Assembly (NCBI RefSeq): GCF_900114645.1
Contig: NZ_FOTR01000007.1
Location: 124,001 to 188,000, forward strand
Origin: Gracilibacillus orientalis
GTDB lineage: Bacteria; Bacillota; Bacilli; Bacillales; Amphibacillaceae
Direction of reading: 5' to 3'
Length of the DNA: 64,000 bases
In this document: in pieces, positions 1-8,565 of the stretch
How positions within the stretch are numbered: position 1 is the stretch's first letter
How the letters are laid out: every line of letters starts with the position of its first letter
The notes under the pieces: model-generated
What the model was told of the DNA's origin: nothing
Seen by the model: only the letters and a program-made list of their open reading frames with translations
The model's database searches: none
Program-made: the position numbers and the translations under genes

Positions 1-1
1 C

Positions 2-268
2 AGTCATGCTGGTGCTCAAGGATTAATGCAATTAATGCCTGACACAGCCAAAGGATTAGGTGTTCAAAATCCATTAGATCCTGCTGAAAATATTTTAGGT
101 GGAGCAAAATATTTAAAACAAATGTTGGATCGATATGACGGGAATAAAACACTAGCATTAGCTGCTTATAATGCAGGTCCAGGGAATGTTGATAAATACA
201 ACGATGTTCCTCCATTTGCAGAAACGCAATCCTACGTACAAAAAGTACTCGGCCAATACTTAGCATAA
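2..268 (+). CDS. lytic transglycosylase, C-terminal part (5' end outside window)
   Basis: The reading frame is open from the window edge, so the N-terminus is missing. The visible 89 residues include [10 protein letters not shown], a block typical of the SLT (soluble lytic transglycosylase) domain, and [10 protein letters not shown], which carries the conserved AYNAG motif of lysozyme-like transglycosylases. By family knowledge such enzymes cleave the MurNAc-GlcNAc bond of peptidoglycan outside the membrane. The catalytic glutamate would lie upstream of the window. The gene ends directly after the SLT domain and is followed 39 bases later by a strong terminator, so it is a monocistronic unit or the last gene of one. 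The fold is clear; the exact subfamily cannot be told. Confidence 0.85.
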   Translation, partial: SHAGAQGLMQLMPDTAKGLGVQNPLDPAENILGGAKYLKQMLDRYDGNKTLALAAYNAGPGNVDKYNDVPPFAETQSYVQKVLGQYLA

Positions 269-306
269 CCAAAGAGACTGAACAGAAGTACTCGAATGAT
301 GACAAT

Positions 307-340
307 ACACGAACATCAAGTTGGATGTTCGTGTTTTTTT
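307..340 (+). terminator. intrinsic terminator of transglycosylase gene
   Basis: An 11-bp perfect stem (ACACGAACATC and its complement) with a 6-base loop is followed by a run of T on the plus strand. Confidence 0.9.
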
Positions 341-341
341 G

Positions 342-434
342 TTCCTTGGAAAAGTATTATTCTTCCTTGGAAAAATGAATATTTCCAAGGAAGAGAAAGG
401 GAATTCCAAGGAAGCGGTGTACTTTTCCAAGGAA
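342..434. repeat. five phased TTCCTTGGAA / TTCCAAGGAA words
   Basis: The 10-bp word TTCCTTGGAA starts at 342 and 363, and its reverse complement TTCCAAGGAA starts at 383, 404 and 425. Spacings are 21, 20, 21 and 21 bp, about two helical turns. The first two copies can pair with the last three. An open frame crosses the block but looks accidental. No function is known to me. Confidence 0.75.
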
Positions 435-506
435 GAAGCAACAAGTCCAGGAAATAGTAGAGCATTGGTCCTATATCCAGATAAGAAAGCCCCTCATACT
501 CACGAA

Positions 507-532
507 GGGATCACCCTTATAAGGATGATCCC
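507..532. repeat. inverted repeat between convergent genes
   Basis: GGGATCA, C, CCTTATAAGG, A, TGATCCC forms a 26-bp near-perfect palindrome. It lies 47 bases past the stop of the minus-strand M42 peptidase gene. It could end transcription, but neither side carries a T-run. Confidence 0.5.
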
Positions 533-578
533 AAACAATTCACTTATTTTACTGTGATGTTCCCTTGTGAGCTACCTC

Positions 579-1661
579 TTAAGAAAAGGTGATGTTATCT
601 ACCGTGTCTTTATCCAATTTCTTAATTACTTCAACAATTAGTTGAACAGCATTCTCGAAGTCATCTTGATGTAAAATCGCAGCATGTGTGTGTATATATC
701 TCGTAGCAATGGTAATTGATAATGCTGGTACTCCATTTGCAGTCAAATGAATAGAACCAGAATCGGTACCGCCACCTGCTAAATGTCCATATTGGTATGG
801 AATTTGATGTTGATCTGCTGTATCCACAACAAAATCTCTTAATCCTTTATGAGATACCATAGACGCATCATAGAGTATTATTTGTGGCCCATCGCCTATT
901 TTACTATCTGCCTCTTTATCTGACACACCTGGTGTATCTCCCGCAATACCAACATCCACTGCAAAACCAATATCTGGTTCAATCGCGTACGCAGATGTTT
1001 TGGCACCACGTAATCCAACTTCTTCTTGTACTGTTGCAACGCCGTATACTCGGTTAGGGTGATCTTCTCCTTTTAATCTACGTAATACTTCGATCGAAAT
1101 CGCACAACCAATTCGATTATCCCATGCTTTAGCTAGTAGTAATTTCTCATTTTTCATTGGTGTGAATTCAAAGTATGGCACAATCGAATCACCAGGTTTC
1201 ACTCCAAACACAGCAGCTTCTTCTCTACTTGATGCACCAATATCAACAAACATATCTTTAATGTCCACTGGCTTTTTACGAGCCTCCGCTGATAAGATAT
1301 GTGGTGGCTTCGAACCAATTACACCTGTAACATCTCCATTTTTGGACAAAACCGTTACACGTTGAGCTAGCATAACTTGATTCCACCATCCACCAACTGT
1401 TTGGAAGTAAACAAAACCTTTGTCATCAATACGTGTGACCATAAATCCAACTTCATCCAAATGGCCAGCTACCATGATTTTCGGACCATTTTCATTGCCA
1501 TTCTTTTCAGCAATTAAACTTCCAAGATTATCGGTATACACTTTGTCAGCATATGGTGAAATCCATTTCTTCATTACTTCTCGGGCTTCTTTTTCATCAC
1601 CTGGAATTGCTCGTGCATCTGTTAATTCTTTTAACATGGTTAGTTGCTCATAATTTGACAT
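579..1661 (-). CDS. ysdC: M42 family metallo-aminopeptidase (YsdC-like)
   Basis: This 360-residue protein has the full M42 (glutamyl aminopeptidase / FrvX / YsdC) layout and the usual length. Metal ligands can be placed at H67 (AGHLDEVGF), D181 (AWDNRIG), the catalytic pair E213-E214 (QEEVGLRGA), D236 (AVDVGIA) and a histidine in RYIHTH near 324-326. The family uses two divalent metal ions and usually forms large tetrahedral cytosolic assemblies that trim peptides from the N-terminus. Here it follows the dUTPase gene by 18 bases on the same strand, so the two are probably co-transcribed. In B. subtilis ysdC lies beside ysdB, which fits ysdB being close by. Substrate preference cannot be read from sequence. 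Confidence 0.9.
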   Translation of the reverse strand: MSNYEQLTMLKELTDARAIPGDEKEAREVMKKWISPYADKVYTDNLGSLIAEKNGNENGPKIMVAGHLDEVGFMVTRIDDKGFVYFQTVGGWWNQVMLAQRVTVLSKNGDVTGVIGSKPPHILSAEARKKPVDIKDMFVDIGASSREEAAVFGVKPGDSIVPYFEFTPMKNEKLLLAKAWDNRIGCAISIEVLRRLKGEDHPNRVYGVATVQEEVGLRGAKTSAYAIEPDIGFAVDVGIAGDTPGVSDKEADSKIGDGPQIILYDASMVSHKGLRDFVVDTADQHQIPYQYGHLAGGGTDSGSIHLTANGVPALSITIATRYIHTHAAILHQDDFENAVQLIVEVIKKLDKDTVDNITFS

Positions 1662-1679
1662 ATCATTTTCCTCCTAGAA

Positions 1680-2165
1680 TTAATAACCTTGATTTTGTCG
1701 TTCAAAGTTAATTTTATTTTTATCCACATAGGCTTTTTTTATATCATTTGCAGAAAAACCTAATTTTTCACCTAATTTTAAATATGTATCAAATACTTGA
1801 TTATAAGTTTCAACTGACTGTTCTTCCTTCAACACAGAAATGGATCGGAAAACCTGGTGGAATAATGATGTTAAGTCTTCATCATCCATTGAATTACCTG
1901 CCTGATATTGATCAAGTCCTAATTCCAAACCTAATGATAGGATGAAGTGGATACCATCTACATATTCCTCGGCAATAACAGACTTTTCACTTGCTGGCTT
2001 TACACTCCAATACTTGAAGCATCGAGTTTCATTGGCTAATTCCCCAACTTCAACCAAAAGCGCTAATACCTTTTTATCAAAAACATTTTCGTTTTTCAAA
2101 TCATGTTGTGCTAAAATATAATTATCTAGTTCTCGTTGCATATCAAAAAGTGTTTGCCAATTCAT
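1680..2165 (-). CDS. dimeric dUTP diphosphatase (MazG-like fold)
   Basis: This 161-residue all-alpha protein contains LVEVGELANETRCFKYW and EEYVDGIHFILSLGLELGL. These helices carry the metal-binding glutamates and aspartate of the dimeric dUTPase_2 family. It is unrelated to the trimeric beta-barrel dUTPases. The expected reaction is dUTP to dUMP plus pyrophosphate, which keeps uracil out of DNA. It is the first gene of a probable two-gene unit with the M42 peptidase and is divergent from ysdB. The family call is firm; activity on other dNTPs cannot be excluded. Confidence 0.88.
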   Translation of the reverse strand: MNWQTLFDMQRELDNYILAQHDLKNENVFDKKVLALLVEVGELANETRCFKYWSVKPASEKSVIAEEYVDGIHFILSLGLELGLDQYQAGNSMDDEDLTSLFHQVFRSISVLKEEQSVETYNQVFDTYLKLGEKLGFSANDIKKAYVDKNKINFERQNQGY

Positions 2166-2226
2166 ATTGTTCTCCCTCTAGTTTTTGGATTTATTCTCAT
2201 ATTATAGCATGTTTTGTTTGTTTTTT

Positions 2227-2253
2227 TGAAACCAAAACATCAATAACTTCGTA
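2227..2253 (+). promoter_or_regulatory. candidate sigma-W promoter of ysdB
   Basis: TGAAAC at 2227-2232 and CGTA at 2250-2253 are separated by 17 bases. This matches the ECF sigma-W pattern TGAAAC N16-17 CGTA. It lies 35 bases upstream of ysdB, whose B. subtilis relative is a known sigma-W regulon member. Confidence 0.65.
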
Positions 2254-2287
2254 AGTATACTTAGAAGTCTTGTAATTTTAGGAGTGG

Positions 2288-2677
2288 ATGTCTGTGATCA
2301 TTATTCTTTTTCGTTTTTTAGTAGTTATTGCTATGATTGTATTAATATATACTGCTTATAAATATATCGTAAATCCGAAAAGGAAATTGGAAGTAGCTCA
2401 GGAGAAGTGTGAATTTTATTTCCTTGATTTCAATGATAATATTAAGAAAAATTTTTTTATTACGTTTAAAGGGTTTGTATTTGAAGGAGAAAAGTATTTA
2501 GGTACAACAGAAGATGCCTTTGAGGTCATTAATATAGTAATGCATACCAAGAACCCTGAGAAATTGAAAGGGTTTGAGCGCAAGGATCTATATTTCTTAG
2601 AAGAAGAAATATTAATTCGTTATCCTCACGCTGAAATAGAGTGGAAATATCCAATTAATAAACTACATTTAAAATAA
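2288..2677 (+). CDS. ysdB: sigma-W pathway protein YsdB
   Basis: This 129-residue protein has one N-terminal membrane segment (about residues 3-26, ending before NPKRK) and a charged cytoplasmic part of about 100 residues with FDFN-, TFKGFVFEGEKYLG- and HAEIEWKYP-type patches. Length and pattern match YsdB of Bacillaceae, an envelope-stress protein of unknown mechanism controlled by sigma-W. A matching sigma-W promoter lies just upstream. In B. subtilis it sits between ysdA and ysdC; here ysdC is on the left, but about 7 kb including a sugar operon separates it from ysdA. The family call is firm; the molecular role is unknown. Confidence 0.85.
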   Translation: MSVIIILFRFLVVIAMIVLIYTAYKYIVNPKRKLEVAQEKCEFYFLDFNDNIKKNFFITFKGFVFEGEKYLGTTEDAFEVINIVMHTKNPEKLKGFERKDLYFLEEEILIRYPHAEIEWKYPINKLHLK

Positions 2678-2870
2678 TAACGGGCTGGTCTTCTAAGCTT
2701 TAGGTAGGGTGAATAGAGAAAATGGAAACCGCCAAAATGAGGAAATAAACGGGATTTTAAATTTTTCAAACCCCGTTTAATAAGGATACAAATACGTATC
2801 CATTCAGACAGCTATCATGACGACAGGAATATTAAACCAGATAAAGATATAAAAAGTACAAACTTAGTAA

Positions 2871-2908
2871 TATATATTGTTTAATAAAGACTCATTAAAC
2901 AATATATA
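2871..2908 (-). terminator. AT-rich hairpin overlapping the HAD gene stop
   Basis: ATATATTGTTTAAT is repeated in inverted form around an 8-base loop, a perfect 14-bp stem. The stem includes the stop codon of the HAD hydrolase at 2895. There is no clear T-run, so it may be an mRNA 3' stabiliser rather than a strong terminator. Confidence 0.5.
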
Positions 2909-3605
2909 ATTGGCTAAGATTAGAAATTTCTAAGTAACCTTCCGTTTGGCGTTGTGGTTCTCGATCACGGTGGTTGAACCATATCGGATACCAATTAGTA
3001 GACAGAGCACCTTCTACATCCAGATTCCATGAATCGCCTATATAATAGCACGTATAATTCTCTAGTTGACAGCGCTCATGTACGAAATGGAAAATTTCAG
3101 GTTGTGGTTTAGCCAAACCTATCTCATTTGAGATAAAGATATGGTTATCCAAGAAATATTGACCTAACTCCAACGTTTTTATTTTGTTCGTCTGCCCTTC
3201 AGTTGTTCCATTAGTAATTATTCCAATGCACACATTCTTGTCATTCAATTCACGTAAAAGAGCTTCAACATCTGCCGGAAGTGAAATCTTAGCTTGCTCT
3301 ACCTCATATTGTTCTTGCAGACGTTTGCCTTCATCCGTTGATATCGTCAAGTTAAAGTCCCTAGCAGCAAGCCGGTACCTCTCGATTCTAATTTCTTGAA
3401 GCGTCTTTTCTCCTTTAAGGTATTCTTTCCACAATCCATCAATATGATGTCGAGTGGCTGAAAAGAATAAATCTATTTCACTATCAAGTATGTGTGATAC
3501 ATGAGGCAGTTCTTTTTGCAGTGCACTTGCAAATGGTGCCATTAAATCATATAACGTATCATCTAAATCGAAAAAAATTGCTGAAGACGTTGAATCAATT
3601 TTCAT
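2895..3605 (-). CDS. HAD-superfamily phosphatase
   Basis: This 236-residue cytosolic protein shows all four HAD motifs: FFDLDDT with nucleophile D13 and acid/base D15, IITNGT (motif II), a lysine in GLAKPQPEIF (motif III) and YIGDSWNLDVEGA (motif IV). An alpha-helical cap lies between motifs I and II, as in the YjjG / phosphoglycolate-phosphatase-like subfamily. It follows the allulose-6-phosphate epimerase gene by 76 bases and ends in a hairpin, so it is probably the last gene of the PTS operon. An inference is that it removes phosphate from sugar phosphates that build up in that pathway. The true substrate is unknown. Confidence 0.8.
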   Translation of the reverse strand: MKIDSTSSAIFFDLDDTLYDLMAPFASALQKELPHVSHILDSEIDLFFSATRHHIDGLWKEYLKGEKTLQEIRIERYRLAARDFNLTISTDEGKRLQEQYEVEQAKISLPADVEALLRELNDKNVCIGIITNGTTEGQTNKIKTLELGQYFLDNHIFISNEIGLAKPQPEIFHFVHERCQLENYTCYYIGDSWNLDVEGALSTNWYPIWFNHRDREPQRQTEGYLEISNLSQLYIV

Positions 3606-3681
3606 TTACATCATTACCTCCATATACTAAGGTATTTGCAACTAATCCTTTATTGTTCTTGTCCCTGCCTCTTTACGTTTT

Positions 3682-4371
3682 TTACAATATTACTTTTCCA
3701 GTCATTTCCTCGTAATCTTTGCTCATGATTTCCCACGATTTTTCGATATCTTGATCTAATCCAAATAAACCGCTGCGACCCACGATGTAAATATCAGGAC
3801 CGGCTGCATCAATGTTTTTAAATGTTTTTCGGTTGGAAGATCCATCCATCTCAATGACGTAGTGATAACCCTTTTTTTCTCGTAATTCTCTTAAAGCTAC
3901 AATTTTATCTAGTGTACTTTCAATAAATCGTTGTCCGGCAAAGCCTGGATCAATTGTCATAATCGTAATTTTATCTACTAATTCAATATAAGGAAAAATC
4001 GATTCAATAGAAGTTTCAGGATTTAATACTACTCCTGCTTTTAATCCCGCATCATGTATCTGGTCAATCAATCGAAAAGCCAAACCATCAAGTACTTCTG
4101 CATGCATACAAATCCAATCGCACTTCACATCAATTAATTGTTGAACCCAGAAGCTGGGATCAGTTACCATAAGATGACCTGATAAAGGTAAATCACTTAC
4201 TTTTCGTACTTCTTCGATAAACCATGGAGATAATGTAATATTGGGAACATAATGCCCGTCCATAATATCGATATGATAAGAATCTACATGATTGTTTAAA
4301 AAAGTAATTTGTTCCTTAAATTTATCTAAATCCATTGTCATCAGTGATGGTGAAAATTCTATTTTTTTCAT
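3682..4371 (-). CDS. alsE: D-allulose-6-phosphate 3-epimerase
   Basis: This 229-residue TIM-barrel protein belongs to the ribulose-phosphate 3-epimerase superfamily. It resembles E. coli AlsE more than Rpe: FSPSLMTMDLDKFKEQ at the start, HIDIMDGHYVPNITLSP (metal-site histidine and aspartate), SGHLMVTDPSFW, MTIDPGFAGQRFIE and IEMDGSSNRKT. AlsE interconverts D-allulose-6-phosphate and D-fructose-6-phosphate. It sits downstream of fructose-family PTS genes with a 228-base gap, which fits a PTS that delivers a ketohexose-6-phosphate to it. AAAGGAG upstream sets the ATG. The specific sugar is inferred from similarity, so a related ketose phosphate remains possible. Confidence 0.8.
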   Translation of the reverse strand: MKKIEFSPSLMTMDLDKFKEQITFLNNHVDSYHIDIMDGHYVPNITLSPWFIEEVRKVSDLPLSGHLMVTDPSFWVQQLIDVKCDWICMHAEVLDGLAFRLIDQIHDAGLKAGVVLNPETSIESIFPYIELVDKITIMTIDPGFAGQRFIESTLDKIVALRELREKKGYHYVIEMDGSSNRKTFKNIDAAGPDIYIVGRSGLFGLDQDIEKSWEIMSKDYEEMTGKVIL

Positions 4372-4599
4372 ATTCTATTTACTCCTTTTATTCGATATAT
4401 TTACCAATTTCTCTATGCCTTTATATCTGTACTAGGCTAACGGAACCCCGAAACGAAACAAAATCAGGATAACCCATTAGCAATATAGGCGACTATTAAA
4501 TGTGATCAGAATTTCTAACTTTATTTGAGTTTGTCGTCTCCCACTATCTTCAATTTTTTACTGGAACAAAAAATTCAGTTAAATACACTCATATTTATA

Positions 4600-5700
4600 T
4601 TAATAGACTTTAATATCATCTAAATCAATATCGTCTTCCTCAGTTTCTGTTTGCAACGACATTTCATCTTGAGTCTTGTTTTTCTTAATTAGTGCTAAGG
4701 TCACTCCTGTTACAAGGATATTTACTAGTAGTGCTGCAACTCCTGTCCATGGATTCGTCATAGTTGGTAACATCAGAACTCCTCCAAATGGAACGGTTGC
4801 ATCTGCTCCTAACAGCAGCGATACTGCACCACCGGCAGTACCACCTACAGCTGTAGCAATCACACAGCGAATAATATCATTCATTACAATTGGAATGACA
4901 CCTTCAACAATGTTAATAACACCCATCGGAACTGCCGATTTCAATGTTTCGGTTTCTACTGTTGTATAAATATTTTTCCTGAACAATTTAGCTATAAAAT
5001 AAGCTAATCCAAAGCCAATTGGTGTTGCTGTATTGACTAATTGTAATGCTGTAATTGGTCCATTAACACCTTCCGCTTGCATGGTCAATACAAAGGCAAA
5101 TACAGTTTTATTAATTGGACCACCGAAGTCAACTCCACTTAATAAACCTATTACTCCACCAAATACTAATAATGAAGAAGAACCTAAGCTGTTTAATCCA
5201 TTGGTTAATAACGAAGTAAAAGCAGAGATTGGTGAACCAATTATGTAAACCATGATTAAACCACCAATAATGGAGGTTAAAAAGGGAATGATTAAGGTTG
5301 GCATTAATCCTTTAGCCCACTTAGGAACTTTCAAATATTTCAAAATGGCAACTGCAAGATACCCCGATAAGAATCCTCCTAAAATCCCACCGATGAATCC
5401 AGCACCGATTGCATTAGCTGTTAGACCAATAATAAAACCTGGAGCTATCCCGGGTTTTTCTGCAAAGGAGTAAGAAATACCTGTAGCTATGACTACGGGT
5501 AGTAAACCTAACCCCGCTCCGCCCATTGTTGCTAAAGCATCCCAAAAGGAAAATTCACCTTGTATTAATTGATCTTGACTAGAACCTCCAAAGCCCATCC
5601 CAATTGCTATTAAAAAACCCGCTCCACACACAATTGGAATCAAATAGGAAATCGCAGTTAGTAAATGACCTTTAAGATTCAATTCTTTGATTTTTTTCAT
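4600..5700 (-). CDS. PTS fructose-family transporter subunit IIC
   Basis: This 366-residue membrane protein has about nine to ten hydrophobic segments from residue 12 to 345. Its glycine-rich loops (GVDFGGPINKTVFAFVL, TPIGFGLAYFIAKLF, PFGGVLMLPTMTNPW) are typical of fructose/mannitol-family EIIC proteins. It is a stand-alone IIC of normal length, with IIB and IIA on separate upstream genes. It overlaps the IIB gene by 4 bases (ATGA), which implies translational coupling. It would take up and phosphorylate a sugar together with IIA and IIB. The epimerase downstream suggests D-allulose or a similar ketose. Confidence 0.88.
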   Translation of the reverse strand: MKKIKELNLKGHLLTAISYLIPIVCGAGFLIAIGMGFGGSSQDQLIQGEFSFWDALATMGGAGLGLLPVVIATGISYSFAEKPGIAPGFIIGLTANAIGAGFIGGILGGFLSGYLAVAILKYLKVPKWAKGLMPTLIIPFLTSIIGGLIMVYIIGSPISAFTSLLTNGLNSLGSSSLLVFGGVIGLLSGVDFGGPINKTVFAFVLTMQAEGVNGPITALQLVNTATPIGFGLAYFIAKLFRKNIYTTVETETLKSAVPMGVINIVEGVIPIVMNDIIRCVIATAVGGTAGGAVSLLLGADATVPFGGVLMLPTMTNPWTGVAALLVNILVTGVTLALIKKNKTQDEMSLQTETEEDDIDLDDIKVY

Positions 5701-6038
5701 TTGCCTTCCCTCTCTTGATTACTTTGCTCAAAAATTTTCTCTACTTTTTCAATCAGTTTATTTGGTGATTTCACAGCAACTTCAGTTGGTACTTCAATAA
5801 TTCGCTTTCCTTCAAAACGTTCTCGATTTGAGATTTTAACATCGATTGCTAAAATAACGACATGTGCATCAGCAATCTGTTCTGCAGTTAATTCATTTTC
5901 TGTTCCAATTGTTCCTTGTGTTTCTATGGCTATTTCATGACCTGCTTTTTTTGCGGCATTTTCTAATTTTTCTTGTGCAATATATGTGTGTGCGATTCCT
6001 ACTGTACACGCGGCAATTCCTACTATATTCATAAACAT
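5697..6038 (-). CDS. PTS fructose-family subunit IIB
   Basis: This 113-residue cytosolic protein starts with GIAACTVGIAHTYIAQE, the phosphocysteine loop of fructose-type EIIB. The predicted phosphorylated residue is C11. It receives phosphate from IIA and passes it to the sugar held in IIC. The length is normal for a single IIB domain. It follows IIA by 10 bases and overlaps IIC by 4 bases. Confidence 0.9.
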   Translation of the reverse strand: MFMNIVGIAACTVGIAHTYIAQEKLENAAKKAGHEIAIETQGTIGTENELTAEQIADAHVVILAIDVKISNRERFEGKRIIEVPTEVAVKSPNKLIEKVEKIFEQSNQEREGK

Positions 6039-6048
6039 TTCCTCCTTT

Positions 6049-6501
6049 TTACTGACCGAAAGCTTCTTTTACATCTTCAGGATTTTTTGACTGTAACAAT
6101 TTTTCAACTACTTCATCATTTCCTAATTTTCTCGCGAATAATGATAATAACTTTAAATGATTTTGTGATCCTTCATTGTCATTTCCAACAGCAAAAAGGA
6201 TGACTCCTTTTACTCCGTTCCCATCCAGGGTTTCCCACGGGATTTCTTCCTCATTAATCCCTATAGCTACTCCTATTTCTTTTACAAAATTACTTTTTCC
6301 ATGAGGAATAGCAATATAATTACCGATCCCTGTTTGACCCTCTGCTTCTCTCTCATAAATGTCTGTCATGAAACCATTAATATCGCTAATGTATTCATTT
6401 TGTAATAATAATTCTGCTAATTCTTTTAATGCATCATCCTTACTTTTAGCATGCATATTGGTTTTGATAGTTTCTAAATCTACTATATTATCTATTTCCA
6501 C
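6049..6501 (-). CDS. PTS fructose-family subunit IIA
   Basis: This 150-residue EIIA of the fructose/mannitol family carries the phosphohistidine motif AIPHGKS with H67. The helical N-terminus (MHAKSKDDALKELAELL) and GVILFAVGNDNEGSQNHLKLL are typical of the fold. It accepts phosphate from HPr and hands it to IIB. It is encoded upstream of IIB and IIC and 91 bases downstream of a second EIIA-like gene that belongs to the regulator. Confidence 0.9.
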   Translation of the reverse strand: MEIDNIVDLETIKTNMHAKSKDDALKELAELLLQNEYISDINGFMTDIYEREAEGQTGIGNYIAIPHGKSNFVKEIGVAIGINEEEIPWETLDGNGVKGVILFAVGNDNEGSQNHLKLLSLFARKLGNDEVVEKLLQSKNPEDVKEAFGQ

Positions 6502-6591
6502 CTTTTCTCTCCTCCTGCTTTTATTTGTGACATTTCATACTTTTCTAGTACATTACAGTGTGTGCGATTCCAACAGTACATACAACAACTC

Positions 6592-7029
6592 TTATATTGT
6601 TATAATTTCTTGTTCAAAATTATATCTTTCCTTACTATTCAACAATCGGTTTAAATACTCTTCATCTGCTAAAGTCCTAGTAAATAAAGATATCTTTTTC
6701 TTTATTTCTTCACTTTCGTTTCTCTTCAATAAAAGAACAATTAATAAACAGATATCTTCTATCTGATAGTCCCAAGTCACTATTGGCTTAGCTAAGCGTA
6801 TGAATATAATTTGACTCTTCTTTACATGATCGCTTTCAATATGAGGTAACATTACGTGTTCAGCTATTAATGTGCTTCCTGCTTCTTCTCTTCTAATAAG
6901 CTGATTTACAATTTCCTCTTTGATAGAAGAGTTATTTTGACATACAATGTTAGAAATAAAATTGTGTACTTCTTCTTTCGTTTCTAACTTACAATTAAAA
7001 TAAACTTGATAGAATGAATTATCGTTCAA
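6592..7029 (-). CDS. EIIA-like regulatory domain encoded separately
   Basis: This 145-residue protein is a second, more divergent fructose/mannitol-type EIIA domain. It keeps the histidine motif in HVMLPHIES (H63) and EEAGSTLIAEHVMLPH. In MtlR/LicR-type regulators such a domain is fused to the C-terminus. Here it is a separate gene overlapping the regulator by 11 bases. GAGGAG, 7 bases before a TTG codon, sets the start at 7029, so the split looks real and not a sequencing frameshift. I infer that it works with the preceding regulator as a phosphorylation input. Confidence 0.75.
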   Translation of the reverse strand: MNDNSFYQVYFNCKLETKEEVHNFISNIVCQNNSSIKEEIVNQLIRREEAGSTLIAEHVMLPHIESDHVKKSQIIFIRLAKPIVTWDYQIEDICLLIVLLLKRNESEEIKKKISLFTRTLADEEYLNRLLNSKERYNFEQEIITI

Positions 7030-8512
7030 GGTAAATCTCCTCTATCTTTTTTTGAAGTCTCTTTTGATCTTCCAATGTAAACAACGCACTTACTAATAAA
7101 TAATGATTGGGCATTTTATCCTCCATATGAACAGTACTCAAGATCAATTCAACATCAGAGTGTTTCTCTTTAATCATTTGCATATTACGAGTTGCTATGA
7201 CATCAACGATTTCTAATTCAGGAAATTTTTTTGATACTTTTACTTTTAAAAGGTCTGAAGTTCCAATCCCAGTAGTACACATGATAAGCGTTTTGATAGG
7301 ACGTTGATGCTGGCTCGTTTCAATAATTTTTGCAAAATACAGAGTAATAAAACCGTTTTCATCATCATTAATTGTCGGTAAGTTGAATTGTTCACTTACA
7401 ACTTTAGATACGTTAGTTACATCCACGAATATCTCTTCATAGGTTGTCTTAATTTCGCTTAATAAGTTGTTTCTAATTCGAATTTTATGTTCTAACCTAT
7501 TAAGCATTGGTTTAATATGGTTGGCTAAATCAATAAATATAGACTGTTTCTCTATATCAATTCCTAATTTAATACTCATTTCTTCAATATATACTTTTGT
7601 CACTTGGATAACTTCGGATGAAAGAGAGGTTGTTTGTACAAATGATCCTTGCATCCTTGATGAAACTAAGTATTGATAAAGAAAATAAATCTCCATATCT
7701 GGTAAATCACTATTTAGATATTTTTCAATATTACTGACTATTACTTTGGCAACCTGATACAAAATAGAATCATTTTTCATATTTTGTATTTCATCTTTAG
7801 CAATTTCATCAGTAAAGTTGGAAGCAGGAGTTTTTCTTGAGCGACTTAGTAGTATATACAAGTGCGAAAATATGTTTACATTATATGGATAGGGAATGGT
7901 TATATCTAAATATTCCTCAATATTTCTTAATTGATCCAATATAAACAAAACGTCGTACTTATTGAAATTAAGTTCTTTATTCTTCTTTAAATCATCGATA
8001 TCAATAATATTAAATATCTCAATAATGTCCTTAATAGCCTTCCTAATGTTAAACTCTTCCCCTAGTATAACTAGCGTTTTGTTTTTTCGTTCTAAAGTTA
8101 AATCGTACTTTTTCAGTTCTTCACCCATTACTTGTTCATCATTAAAAATAACTGAATCACCTACATAATATTTGTTAAATAAGCGATATATATTTATAGG
8201 TTTAGGTGAATACAATAATAATTCTTCCATAATTCGTTCACGTCTCTCTGAAGGAGAAAAGTGATTCTCTTTGTACTTCTTATTGATTTTTTGATAGCTA
8301 ATGAATTTTTCGTAATCTAGTTTATACCCTCTCCCTTTTTCAGATAGAATTAATGAACCTTCTTCGTGCTCATCGTTAATTTTTTTTATAAGACGGTATA
8401 CTGTTTTTTGAGAAACATTTAATATTTCTGTTAGATTCTCTGATTTTACGTAATCTTGATTTTTTGAAAGAAACAGTAACAGCTTTTGTTCACGATTATC
8501 TTTTGAACTCAC
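7019..8512 (-). CDS. PRD-containing PTS-type transcriptional activator
   Basis: This 497-residue protein begins with a winged helix-turn-helix (residues 5-60, ENLTEILNVSQKTVYRLIKKIN). A second DNA-binding-like region lies around 85-150, and two PRD regulatory domains span about 180-390, with histidines in PYNVNIFSHLYILLSR and DLANHIKPMLNRLEH. A EIIB-like domain ends the protein, with a cysteine in LIMCTTGIGTSDLL. This is the BglG/MtlR/LicR layout without its EIIA domain, which is the next gene. Such regulators sense sugar flux through phosphorylation by HPr and PTS enzymes. It heads the PTS operon and probably activates it. Confidence 0.85.
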   Translation of the reverse strand: MSSKDNREQKLLLFLSKNQDYVKSENLTEILNVSQKTVYRLIKKINDEHEEGSLILSEKGRGYKLDYEKFISYQKINKKYKENHFSPSERRERIMEELLLYSPKPINIYRLFNKYYVGDSVIFNDEQVMGEELKKYDLTLERKNKTLVILGEEFNIRKAIKDIIEIFNIIDIDDLKKNKELNFNKYDVLFILDQLRNIEEYLDITIPYPYNVNIFSHLYILLSRSRKTPASNFTDEIAKDEIQNMKNDSILYQVAKVIVSNIEKYLNSDLPDMEIYFLYQYLVSSRMQGSFVQTTSLSSEVIQVTKVYIEEMSIKLGIDIEKQSIFIDLANHIKPMLNRLEHKIRIRNNLLSEIKTTYEEIFVDVTNVSKVVSEQFNLPTINDDENGFITLYFAKIIETSQHQRPIKTLIMCTTGIGTSDLLKVKVSKKFPELEIVDVIATRNMQMIKEKHSDVELILSTVHMEDKMPNHYLLVSALFTLEDQKRLQKKIEEIYLER

Positions 8513-8550
8513 AGCCCTCCTCCTTCCTATTTTTATAATAACTCAATTTA

Positions 8551-8565
8551 TAGAAAACGTTTCAC
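8551..8565. promoter_or_regulatory. candidate cre (CcpA) site before the PTS operon
   Basis: TAGAAAACGTTTCAC fits the cre pattern WTGAAARCGYTTWNN with about two mismatches. It lies 38 bases upstream of the regulator gene. Catabolite control of a sugar PTS operon would be expected, but a short degenerate motif can arise by chance. Confidence 0.4.

Noticed and set aside
321-557. 78-codon plus-strand open frame
   Set aside because: It begins in a terminator and runs through the phased 10-bp words; no SD and no protein-like composition.
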